DNA of 64,000 nt. Origin: Verrucomicrobiota bacterium. Its GTDB lineage: Bacteria > Verrucomicrobiota > Verrucomicrobiia > Opitutales > Opitutaceae. The position numbers were made by a program, and so were the translations under genes. Below the pieces are notes generated by a model, which ran no database searches, had not been told where the DNA came from, and saw nothing but the letters and a program-made list of their open reading frames with translations. Below are positions 1 through 7,356 of the stretch, one piece after another (the first letter of the stretch is position 1; each line of letters begins with the position of its first letter). Location: positions 62,001 through 126,000 of the forward strand of contig JAEYUW010000036.1 of the NCBI GenBank assembly GCA_023432225.1, read 5' to 3'.

Positions 1-1
1 C

Positions 2-265
2 TATCAATGCATCGGTGAAGTGTGGGAGCGCAGCGCCATCGCTCCGCGCCGTGGACATCTGGCGGTGATCGCCGAGGGAGTCGCGCTTTTTCCCGACGAT
101 CTCGAATTGCGGCTTCAAGCGGTGCGGCTGCACCACTTGCACGGGTTCGAACGCGAAGCCGCAGCACTGGCCGCCGAAGGCGCGCGTCGGACCTCGCGCG
201 CGGAGTGGCGGGCGCGTTTTGCCCAATGGCGCGCGCGCGGCAGCCCGACGCAACCTCCGCCTTGA
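2..265 (+). CDS. C-terminal end of a TPR-like protein (cut by window edge)
   Basis: The frame is open from the first bases and ends with TGA at 263-265, so only the last 87 or so residues are visible. The sequence is alpha-helical and rich in Ala, Arg and Glu. A stretch reading F-P-D-D-L-E-L-R-L-Q-A-V-R-L-H resembles the repeat-to-repeat spacing of tetratricopeptide repeats. No catalytic motif is visible, so no specific function is assigned. The next gene, a phosphofructokinase, begins about 250 bases downstream and need not be co-transcribed with it. Confidence 0.5.
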   Translation, partial: YQCIGEVWERSAIAPRRGHLAVIAEGVALFPDDLELRLQAVRLHHLHGFEREAAALAAEGARRTSRAEWRARFAQWRARGSPTQPPP

Positions 266-344
266 ACAGTCGTTTAGCAGGCTGACGCGAAATTTCACCC
301 GGGCGTATCGGTCGCGCTCGTCCGGCCTCGCGCACGGCTTTTCT

Positions 345-372
345 CCTCTGGCGGAGCGCTTTGCGCCAGAGG
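345..372. other. hairpin between the TPR-like gene and pfkA
   Basis: A perfect 9-bp stem (345-353 with 364-372, CCTCTGGCG / CGCCAGAGG) encloses a 10-base loop. No T-run follows, so it is not a clear intrinsic terminator. It is the only notable structure in the gap between 266 and 514. Confidence 0.35.
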
Positions 373-514
373 CACCAAAGGATGCGCAGCCTTCGCCCAT
401 AGGCGCGCACCTTTGCACACAGTTGAAGGTTGAGCGGGCGGTGGCGCTGCGTTGTATGGGACTTCCTGCCCCCGCAGGTTCATCTCTCAACAAATTTTCA
501 ACCACTACCACGCA

Positions 515-1600
515 ATGAAAGAACGCATTGGTATCGTAACAGGTGGCGGCGATTGCCCCGGACTTAACGCGGTGATCTACGCGGTCGTGAAGGCCGCGGA
601 CCGTCGCGGCTGGGAAACGCTCGGCATTTATGGCGGCTTCGACGGCCTCCTTTCGCCCGTGCAGGCCCGCCCCATGAATTATCAGGAAATGGACGGCCTG
701 CTGTATCTCGGCGGCACCGTCCTCGGCACGGCCAACAAGGGCCGCTTCGTCGCCAAGGCTGGTCACGGCGAAAAACGCGCCATTGACCCGGCCGTCCTCG
801 CCGAGGCCAAACGCAATTTCGACGCGCTCGGTCTGCGTGCGCTCGTGGTGGTGGGCGGCGACGGCTCGCTCTCCATCGGCCTCCAATGCATGGAAGCCGG
901 CATCCCGATCGTCGGCGTGCCGAAGACCATCGATAACGACCTCGAAGGCACGGACGTGACGTTCGGTTTCGACTCCGCGGTCTCGTTCGCCACGGACGCG
1001 ATCGACCGCCTCCGCACGCACGCGCAGAGCCACAATCGCGTGATCGTCGTCGAGATGATGGGCCGTTACGCCGGCTGGATCGCGGCCCACTCGGGCATCG
1101 CGGGCGGCGCGAGCGTCGTGATCATCCCCGAGATCGAGTTCACCTACGAGAGCATCGTGCGCAAGATCGTCGAGCGCGAGGCCGAGGGTAAGCACTTCAC
1201 CATGGTCGTCGTGGCCGAGGGTGCCCGCATCAAGGGCGGCGACTTCACCACGCACGCCGGTCCCGAGGAAAAGAACCGCGAAGCCCGCCTCGGTGGCGTC
1301 AGTGCTGTCGTGGCCGATGAAATCGCCCGTCGCACCGGCAAGGAAGTGCGCAACTGCGTGCTCGGTCACTTGCAGCGTGGCGGCGTGCCGACGACGTTCG
1401 ACCGCCTGCTCTGCACGCGCTTCGGCGCCAATGCCGTGCGCCTCATCGACGAGGGCAACTACGGCCAGATGGTCGCGTCGCGTCCGCCGGACATCATCTC
1501 CATCCCGATCGCGGAAGCGGTCGGCAAACTGAAGACGGTCCCGCTCGACGGCGATCTCGTCCGCACCGGCCGCGCCCTCGGCATTTGCTGGGGCGACTAA
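515..1600 (+). CDS. pfkA: 6-phosphofructokinase, PfkA superfamily
   Basis: This 361-residue cytoplasmic enzyme phosphorylates fructose 6-phosphate to the 1,6-bisphosphate in glycolysis. The N-terminus reads MKERIGIVTGGGDCPGLNAV, the nucleotide and substrate entry motif of the family. It continues with GGDGS, PKTIDND and a late G-H-L-Q-R-G-G segment. I chose the ATG at 515 because the glycine-rich motif follows at once; an in-frame start 21 codons upstream would add non-conserved residues. The Gly after GGD is the state seen in ATP-using enzymes, while the Lys in PKTIDND is typical of the group III and PPi-type lineage. ATP dependence is therefore likely, but it is an inference. The gene appears monocistronic and is followed by a REP-like element. 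Confidence 0.93.
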   Translation: MKERIGIVTGGGDCPGLNAVIYAVVKAADRRGWETLGIYGGFDGLLSPVQARPMNYQEMDGLLYLGGTVLGTANKGRFVAKAGHGEKRAIDPAVLAEAKRNFDALGLRALVVVGGDGSLSIGLQCMEAGIPIVGVPKTIDNDLEGTDVTFGFDSAVSFATDAIDRLRTHAQSHNRVIVVEMMGRYAGWIAAHSGIAGGASVVIIPEIEFTYESIVRKIVEREAEGKHFTMVVVAEGARIKGGDFTTHAGPEEKNREARLGGVSAVVADEIARRTGKEVRNCVLGHLQRGGVPTTFDRLLCTRFGANAVRLIDEGNYGQMVASRPPDIISIPIAEAVGKLKTVPLDGDLVRTGRALGICWGD

Positions 1601-1611
1601 GCGGCCCTCTC

Positions 1612-1671
1612 GGAGCGGAATTCGGGAGAATTTCGCTCCGCGCTCCGCGACAGCCTCACGGCTTCCGCTCC
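1612..1671. repeat. REP-like palindrome pair (GGAG/CTCC-ended, AATTTCG type)
   Basis: Two hairpin halves, GGAGCGGAATTCGGGAGAAT... and ...GCCTCACGGCTTCCGCTCC, face each other. The second half matches the stem CGGAAGCCGTGAGGCTTTCG found at 11069, 11731, 27149, 41975 and 63706. The outer ends read GGAG/CTCC instead of GTAG/CTAC. Confidence 0.65.
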
Positions 1672-1774
1672 CTGGCGCTTTTCGACGAACACGGAAAAAT
1701 CCACGATCAACGGACACGCGGATTCCGCGAATCCCGCCCGGCCCGCGCCGGGCGGACCCGCGCCGCGTGTTCCG

Positions 1775-2926
1775 GTGCTTGCGTTTGGCGCGGCGGCGGG
1801 CTTAACGACCGCCGTGCCCCCGCCACGACGGCATAACTGGCTTTTCATTTTCGGCGTCTGGACCGCCGTCGGCGTCCTGCTGTCGATCCAGACTTACATC
1901 GGCCTGTCGCAGATGCCCGACTCGCCGCGCAGCCACCTCGTGCTCTGGGTTGCGCAGATGTATCGCGCGTGGCTGTGGGCGTTGCTCACTCCGGCGATTT
2001 TCATGCTGCGCGAGCAGCTGCAGCAGCGGCATCGCAATCTCGTCGTGCGGCTCTCGTTGCACGTGCTCGCGGCGGTGACGTTGCTGGCGTGGTGCAACAT
2101 CATCCGCCTGTGGGCGCTGAACGTGACGTTCGGTTGGTGGCGGCTCGAGGATTACGGCATCGATGCGATCTGGGGCATGTTGAGCGCGCGCTCCGTCATC
2201 GATTTTTACATCTACTGGATCATCCTCGCGGCTGACTACGTGCGCGAGCTCGTCAACCACAAGGTCCAGACGAAGCTGCGCGAGGAGCAGCTGCACACGC
2301 AACTCGTCCGGGCCGAGCTCGCCGCGCTGAAGCAGCAGGTGCAGCCGCATTTTCTCTTCAATTCCCTCAACGCCATCTCGTCGCTTATGCGCGAAGGCGA
2401 GGGCAAGAAAGCCGTCGAGGCCATCTCGCTCCTCTCGCAACTCCTCCGTCAGCTCATGGCCAACGGCGGTCGCCAGGAGATCGAGCTCTGGCGCGAACTC
2501 GATTACGCGCAGTGTTACCTCTCGGTCGAGAAAGTCCGCTTTGAGGAGAAACTCATCACCGACTTCGACGCCGACGACGATTGCCTGAACGCCCTCGTGC
2601 CCACGCTCATTCTGCAGCCGCTGGTCGAGAACGCCGTGAAGCACGGCATCGCGCAGCGCCGCAATCCCGGCCGCGTGCGCGTGTCGGCGCGCCGCGTCGG
2701 TGAGGATCGGTTGCGTCTCGAAGTGTTCAACGATCCCGCCGAAGGCGGACGCAAGGCCGACTCGCGCGACAACCACGGCATCGGCCTGCAAGCCACGCGC
2801 GCGCGCCTGGAGAAAGCCTTTGGGCGGACACACCGCCTCGAATACGATCTCAACAACCCCGCCGGCTGCCTCGTGAGCATCGAACTGCCGTTGCAAGCCG
2901 CCAGCCTGCCCAGTCACGCTGCCTGA
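1775..2926 (+). CDS. LytS/YehU-type membrane sensor histidine kinase
   Basis: 383 residues if the GTG at 1775 is used; the start is uncertain. Four hydrophobic helices span roughly residues 22-44, 59-77, 93-111 and 140-160. A short coiled linker follows, then the His_kinase domain (PF06580) with QVQPHFLFNSLNAISS, where His192 is the probable phosphorylated residue. The C-terminal HATPase domain carries LVENAVKHGI and a glycine-rich G-I-G-L-Q segment. It should signal from the inner membrane to the LytTR regulator that starts 5 bases after its stop. TonB receptors lie just downstream, so an extracellular substrate or its uptake is a plausible stimulus; that is inference. No periplasmic ligand-binding domain is visible. 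Confidence 0.88.
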   Translation: MLAFGAAAGLTTAVPPPRRHNWLFIFGVWTAVGVLLSIQTYIGLSQMPDSPRSHLVLWVAQMYRAWLWALLTPAIFMLREQLQQRHRNLVVRLSLHVLAAVTLLAWCNIIRLWALNVTFGWWRLEDYGIDAIWGMLSARSVIDFYIYWIILAADYVRELVNHKVQTKLREEQLHTQLVRAELAALKQQVQPHFLFNSLNAISSLMREGEGKKAVEAISLLSQLLRQLMANGGRQEIELWRELDYAQCYLSVEKVRFEEKLITDFDADDDCLNALVPTLILQPLVENAVKHGIAQRRNPGRVRVSARRVGEDRLRLEVFNDPAEGGRKADSRDNHGIGLQATRARLEKAFGRTHRLEYDLNNPAGCLVSIELPLQAASLPSHAA

Positions 2927-2931
2927 TCTCC

Positions 2932-3723
2932 ATGGAAAAAATCCGCGCCCTCATCGTCGACGACGAACGTCCCGCCCGCCGCGCGCTGCGCACCTTGCTC
3001 GAAAACGAAGTCGACATCGAGATCGTGGGCGAAGCCACCGACGGCGAGAACGCCATGGAGATGATTCGCCAGCTGCGGCCGCAGCTCGCGTTTCTCGATG
3101 TGCAGATGCCGCTGCTGACCGGTGTCGAACTGCTCAACCGCCTGCCTGCGGGCGAGCGGCCCGAGATCATTTTCGTGACCGCCTACGACGAGTTCGCGCT
3201 GCGCGCGTTCGAGCTGCAGGCGGTCGATTACCTCGTGAAGCCTTACAGCGATCAGCGTTTTCACATGGCGCTGGATCGCGCGAAGCGCCGGATCCGTGCC
3301 GGCACGTTTGGGGCGACGGAGCAGGCGTTGCGTGCGCTGCTTGAGAAATTGCAGGGGGCAACGGCACCGACCGCGCCCGTCCCGGCGCCGGGCGGCGTGG
3401 ATTTCTCGCGCCTCGTCGTGAAAGCCGACGGCCAGTTGCACTTCCTCAACCAAGCCGACATCCGCTGGGTGGAAGGGCAGGGCGACTTCGTGAAGCTGCA
3501 TCTGAAGGAGCGCGGTTTGATGGTGCGCATGACGCTCACGAAAATCGAGGAGATGCTCGATCCGGAGATCTTTGTCCGCATCCACAAGAGCACGATCGTG
3601 AACCTGAATTGCGTGCGGCGCGTCATGCCAATGCTCGCGCGCAGCCACGGAATGGAGCTGGACGACGGCACGGCGCTGCCGATCGGCCCGAGCTACCGGG
3701 GCGTGTTGGACCGACTGAAGTAG
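2932..3723 (+). CDS. LytR/AlgR-family response regulator (REC + LytTR)
   Basis: 263 residues. The receiver domain (about 1-120) has the acidic pair D10-D11, the phospho-acceptor Asp56 in LAFLDVQMP and a conserved Lys in YLVKPYSD. The LytTR DNA-binding domain (about 155-260) includes IRWVEGQGDFVKLHLK and VRIHKSTIVNLNCVRRV. It is translated 5 bases after the kinase gene, so the two form one operon. Likely targets are the two TonB receptor genes immediately downstream, whose upstream regions share a motif at the same distance from the start codon. The stop codon is the TAG of a GTAG that opens a degenerate REP-like sequence. Confidence 0.92.
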   Translation: MEKIRALIVDDERPARRALRTLLENEVDIEIVGEATDGENAMEMIRQLRPQLAFLDVQMPLLTGVELLNRLPAGERPEIIFVTAYDEFALRAFELQAVDYLVKPYSDQRFHMALDRAKRRIRAGTFGATEQALRALLEKLQGATAPTAPVPAPGGVDFSRLVVKADGQLHFLNQADIRWVEGQGDFVKLHLKERGLMVRMTLTKIEEMLDPEIFVRIHKSTIVNLNCVRRVMPMLARSHGMELDDGTALPIGPSYRGVLDRLK

Positions 3724-3762
3724 CGCCGGCGTTTCCGCCACGCGCGCGGCCAAGCCGGAGAC

Positions 3763-3825
3763 GGAGCGGATTCGGGAGAATTTCGCGGCCGCACATTGGG
3801 GGAAGCCTCACCGCTTCAGCTTCCG
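3763..3825. repeat. degenerate REP-like element (AATTTCG type)
   Basis: GGAGCGGATTCGGGAGAATT is followed after a short spacer by ...GAAGCCTCACCGCTTCAGC, an imperfect copy of the element at 1612. It occupies the first part of the 389-base gap between the response regulator and the first TonB receptor. Confidence 0.5.
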
Positions 3826-3997
3826 TTATGCAGGCTCCGCTTGGAGATGTCGCAGGGCCGAGCGAGACATTTTCCTGACGACGCGTCGTCGCATCGCGGT
3901 CGTTTGTAGGATTTGGTCCTGAATTTCTGTCTGGCGGCGCCCTACTTTGGAGGGTGCCCGTGCCGCGGGATGTAGCATCGGGCGGGGAAAGCGCGGT

Positions 3998-4050
3998 GTT
4001 CGTCGCATGAGTTGCAGCACAACTCGACGGTTCGTTGGCGTTCGTCGCAT
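3998..4050 (+). promoter_or_regulatory. direct repeat GTTCGTCGCAT upstream of the TonB receptor gene
   Basis: GTTCGTCGCAT occurs at 3998-4008 and again at 4040-4050, 42 bases apart, which is four helical turns. The first copy begins 115 bases before the ATG at 4113. A near-identical GTTCGTCGTAT lies exactly 115 bases before the ATG of the next receptor gene. Candidate binding sites for the adjacent LytTR regulator; the assignment is inference. Confidence 0.4.
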
Positions 4051-4112
4051 CCGGAGATGAAATGGCCGACGCTTCGGCGCTCACCACGTGTGCGCCGACA
4101 CCAACACCATAC

Positions 4113-6959
4113 ATGAAGAACAACATCACGCACACGTTGCGGATGGTGAACGCGCCGTTGTTGGGCGCGTTGCTGTCCGTTTTGTCCGTCAATGCCTGGG
4201 CGCAGAACACGCCCCAGACCGCTCCTCCGGCCGCTGCGCCCGAGGGTGATACCGTCAAGATGGGAGCCTTCGAAGTCACGGGCTCGCGCATCAAACGCCT
4301 CGATTCCGAAACCGTCAGCCCCGTCGTCGTGCTTCGCGCCGATGACATTCGCGCGCAGGGTTTCACCACGATCGCCGACGCGATCCGCGCTCTGCCGTTC
4401 AACAACGGCCAGGCGCTCACGCCCACCGACTCCGGCACGAGCTTCACGCCGGGCGTCAACTCCTTCAACCTGCGCGGTCTCGGCAACAACAACACGCTCG
4501 TGTTGATCAACGGCCGCCGTGCCGTCCCGTATGCCGCGCCTGGCTTCAACGGTTTCCAGACCGTGTTCGACCTGAACAGCATCCCGGAAGCGGCGATCGA
4601 GTCCGTCGAAATCCTCAAGGACGGCGGCTCCGCGCTCTACGGTTCCGATGCCGTCGCGGGCGTCGTCAACTTCAAGCTCAAGCGCGACTATGAAGGCGTG
4701 TTCGTGAGCACCGAAGTGGGCGACTACTTCGACACCGGCGCGCTCCTCAAGAAGGCCGCGGTCGTCACCGGCGGCGTGAGCAGCACGGGCAAGACGAACC
4801 TCTTCGTCGCCGCCAGCTGGGCCGAGCAGGCCGCCGTCTACGCGCGCGACATCAGCTACGCCGCCGACGCCGACAAGACCTCCGTCGCCGCCGACGCGAA
4901 TCCCTACTACATGGTCACCGGTTTCAACACCGCGGCCGGATACAACAACCTGCAGGACTACCTGAACGACGCCGGCTTCACCGATCCCGTGTCCGACGGC
5001 TGGTTCGACAACCGCTCCGGCTCCGGTTATCCGGGCCGCGTGCTGATCGGCGGCGCCTACCGCACGTTCGCCTCGCCGACCTCGACGCCCACCGTCGCCG
5101 GCTCCAAGGGCGGCACGAACTACTACAACTTCCAGGAGACCGCGGGCCTGTTCCCGTCCTATGAAAACTTCTCGGTCTTCACCTCCGCTCGCCACGACTT
5201 CTCGGAAAACCTCTACGGCATCCTCGAAGTCTCGTTCACGCGCAACAAGACGCTGAGCGACGCCGCGCCGACGCCCGCCGTCCTCTCGTCCGAGCAGGGC
5301 CTGACCGCCGGCTCCGTGATGACCATCCCGTCCTACAACGCCTACAACCCGTGGGCGACCGACATCACCGCGGGCAACCGCCGCCTCGTCGAACTCGGCA
5401 ACCGCGTCAACGACGTCACCTCCGACACGCCGCGCTTCCTCGCCGGCCTCGGCGGCAAGATCCCGGCGACCGGCCTGTTCACCGACTGGACCTGGGAAAC
5501 CGGCATCCTCTATTCGAAGAACACCGTCACGAACCTGAACCGCAATTCCGTCACCGACTACGGTCTGCAGCAGGCGCTCAACGGCCTCACGCGTCAGGGC
5601 GACGGCTCCCTCAAGTGGAACCCGAACACCCCGCAGAACCAGCGCGTCTACTTCAACTGGTTCGGTCTGAACGATCAGGCTTTCGCCGACTTCCTCTCGA
5701 TCGAGAATCCCACGAGCTCCTCGCTCGAATACACCAGCTACGATGCGTCCGCCAGCGGCACGCTCGGTCAGCTCCCGGGCGGCGCGATCGGCGTCTCCGT
5801 CGGTGCCGAGCGCCGCATGGAAGACATGGCTGACGTGCAGACCGACCTGAACGCCACGAGCAACATCGTCGGCGGCTCCGCCGGCACGAGTTCGTTCGGC
5901 AGCCGCGAGGTCACGTCCGTGTTCGCCGAAGTGAACCTGCCGTTCGCCTCCTGGTTCGAGATGCAGGTCGCCGGCCGTTACGAGGACTACAGCGACAAGG
6001 GCTTCAAGGACGAGGCTCGTCCGAAGGTCGGCTTCAAGTTCCGCCCGCTCAACTGGCTCATCCTCCGCGGTTCCTACTCGGAATCGTTCAAGGCGCCGGA
6101 CCTCGCTTATCTCTACACCGGTTCGACGAACACGTTCACCTCGAGCCAATACCTCGACCCGGTCACCGGCCAGAACGACCAGATCCAGATCCGCGTCGCC
6201 GGCAACCCGAACCTCCAGCCCGAGACCACCGACACCTATTACGTCGGCCTGTCGCTCGAGCCGCAGAAGGGCCTGCTCCGCGGCCTGAACGTCTCGCTCG
6301 ACTACGTGAACTTCAAGCAGTCCAACCTGCTCGCCCAGCTCACGGACTTCTATTCCTACTCGGACTTCCTGACGCGCGCGGCGGCCGGCGAGGCGCTCTT
6401 CGCCTCGAAGGTCGTGCGTGATCCGGTCAACCAGCGCCTGCTCTACATCGCGGACGACTACAGCAACATCTCGAACGCCGAATACACCGGCTTCGACTTC
6501 GATGTGAACTACCGCTGGAAGACCCAAACGCTCGGCCACTTCTACGTCGGCGTTTCCGGCACCTACCTCGACTCCTACAAGATCGATGGTGACAACATCG
6601 CCGGCAGCAGCCTCACGCCGCGCTTCAATGCCAACGCGTCCTTCAACTGGGTCTACAACGATTGGCAGTGGAACCTCTTCGGTGTCTATCGCGGCGATCG
6701 TCGCGCCAGCTACGGCCTCGGCTACTTCACCGATCCGGACATCGACTCGATGTATATCCTCTACAAGTTGAAGAGCCAGTTGACGGTGAACACCTCCGTC
6801 GCCTACCGCGGCTTCCGCGGCACGACGATCACGGTGGGCGTCAACAACGTGCTCAACGACACCCCGCCGGTCGATCCGTTCGAAGGCTCGGGCACCACGC
6901 CCGGCGTGAACGATCCGTATCCCGCGTTCTGGTATGTGCGCCTCGAGCGCCAGTTCTAA
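4113..6959 (+). CDS. TonB-dependent outer-membrane receptor (first of a tandem pair)
   Basis: 948 residues from the ATG at 4113. An upstream in-frame ATG at 4035 would put 26 non-hydrophobic residues before the signal peptide, so it was rejected. The signal sequence MKNNITHTLRMVNAPLL... ends near the A-W-A-Q cleavage region. Next come a TonB-box-like stretch and VKMGAFEVTGSRIKRLDSET, then the plug domain with NLRGLGNNNTLVLINGRRAV and ILKDGGSALYGSDAVAGVVN. The rest is a predicted 22-strand barrel ending in the aromatic W-Y-V-R-L-E-R-Q-F signature read by the BAM machinery. Substrate unknown. No SusD-like partner is encoded nearby. Its neighbour at 7357 is closely similar in plug and barrel. 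Confidence 0.93.
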   Translation: MKNNITHTLRMVNAPLLGALLSVLSVNAWAQNTPQTAPPAAAPEGDTVKMGAFEVTGSRIKRLDSETVSPVVVLRADDIRAQGFTTIADAIRALPFNNGQALTPTDSGTSFTPGVNSFNLRGLGNNNTLVLINGRRAVPYAAPGFNGFQTVFDLNSIPEAAIESVEILKDGGSALYGSDAVAGVVNFKLKRDYEGVFVSTEVGDYFDTGALLKKAAVVTGGVSSTGKTNLFVAASWAEQAAVYARDISYAADADKTSVAADANPYYMVTGFNTAAGYNNLQDYLNDAGFTDPVSDGWFDNRSGSGYPGRVLIGGAYRTFASPTSTPTVAGSKGGTNYYNFQETAGLFPSYENFSVFTSARHDFSENLYGILEVSFTRNKTLSDAAPTPAVLSSEQGLTAGSVMTIPSYNAYNPWATDITAGNRRLVELGNRVNDVTSDTPRFLAGLGGKIPATGLFTDWTWETGILYSKNTVTNLNRNSVTDYGLQQALNGLTRQGDGSLKWNPNTPQNQRVYFNWFGLNDQAFADFLSIENPTSSSLEYTSYDASASGTLGQLPGGAIGVSVGAERRMEDMADVQTDLNATSNIVGGSAGTSSFGSREVTSVFAEVNLPFASWFEMQVAGRYEDYSDKGFKDEARPKVGFKFRPLNWLILRGSYSESFKAPDLAYLYTGSTNTFTSSQYLDPVTGQNDQIQIRVAGNPNLQPETTDTYYVGLSLEPQKGLLRGLNVSLDYVNFKQSNLLAQLTDFYSYSDFLTRAAAGEALFASKVVRDPVNQRLLYIADDYSNISNAEYTGFDFDVNYRWKTQTLGHFYVGVSGTYLDSYKIDGDNIAGSSLTPRFNANASFNWVYNDWQWNLFGVYRGDRRASYGLGYFTDPDIDSMYILYKLKSQLTVNTSVAYRGFRGTTITVGVNNVLNDTPPVDPFEGSGTTPGVNDPYPAFWYVRLERQF

Positions 6960-6990
6960 CCCGAATATTCATCACCTCGCACCGTCGGTC

Positions 6991-7052
6991 GTAGCGGAAT
7001 TCGTCAGAATTTCGCCGGCCGCACGGGGCGAAAGCCCCCCGGTTTCCGTCAC
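6991..7052. repeat. REP-like element (GTAG-headed, AATTTCG type)
   Basis: Begins GTAGCGGAATTCGTCAGAAT and continues into CGGGGCGAAAGCCCCCCGG. It resembles the elements at 34383 and 1612. It lies between the first receptor gene and its terminator-like hairpin. Confidence 0.6.
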
Positions 7053-7100
7053 ACGGCGGAACCTCTGGGCTAAAGACTTGGTTCGTTAGTTGTGTTGTGC

Positions 7101-7128
7101 GGGAGCCGGGCTTCATCCCCCGGCTCCC
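7101..7128 (+). terminator. terminator-like hairpin after the first TonB receptor gene
   Basis: A perfect 10-bp stem, GGGAGCCGGG / CCCGGCTCCC, closes an 8-base loop that contains CTTCAT. There is no T-run. It is clearly related to the terminator after the second receptor (10169), which shares GAGCCGGGCTTCATC and a preceding CGTTAGT. A decayed intrinsic terminator is the likely reading. Confidence 0.55.
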
Positions 7129-7212
7129 TCTGGCGCCGCAAAGCGCCAAAAATCGCACTCTCCGGACGGCTGGATTGCTTCCGGCGCGGAGTGGGCGGTG
7201 GTCCTATGACGT

Positions 7213-7264
7213 TTCAACGCGTTCGGCGCATTTTTCGACGCGTTCGTCGTATTCGACGCGCTGT
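7213..7264 (+). promoter_or_regulatory. three imperfect direct repeats TTCRACGCGTTCG
   Basis: TTCAACGCGTTCG (7213), TTCGACGCGTTCG (7234) and TTCGACGCGCTGT (7252) recur at 21- and 18-base steps, about two helical turns each. The middle copy contains GTTCGTCGTAT, starting 115 bases before the ATG at 7357. The spacing suits a protein that binds direct repeats, as LytTR regulators do. The rest of the 397-base gap from 6960 to 7356 holds the REP at 6991 and the hairpin at 7101. Confidence 0.45.
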
Positions 7265-7356
7265 CGGTCGACGGTGGATTGTTCCCGCAGCGAGCCGCAG
7301 TTGTGTGCGCGATGCCTCCGTGCGCCCCTCGGGTGCAGTTGGCCACCAACCAAACT

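Noticed and set aside
3942..6539. 865-residue open frame antisense to the first TonB receptor
   Set aside because: It is a by-product of high GC and codon bias of the receptor gene; its sequence is Arg/Val/Glu low-complexity with no motif.
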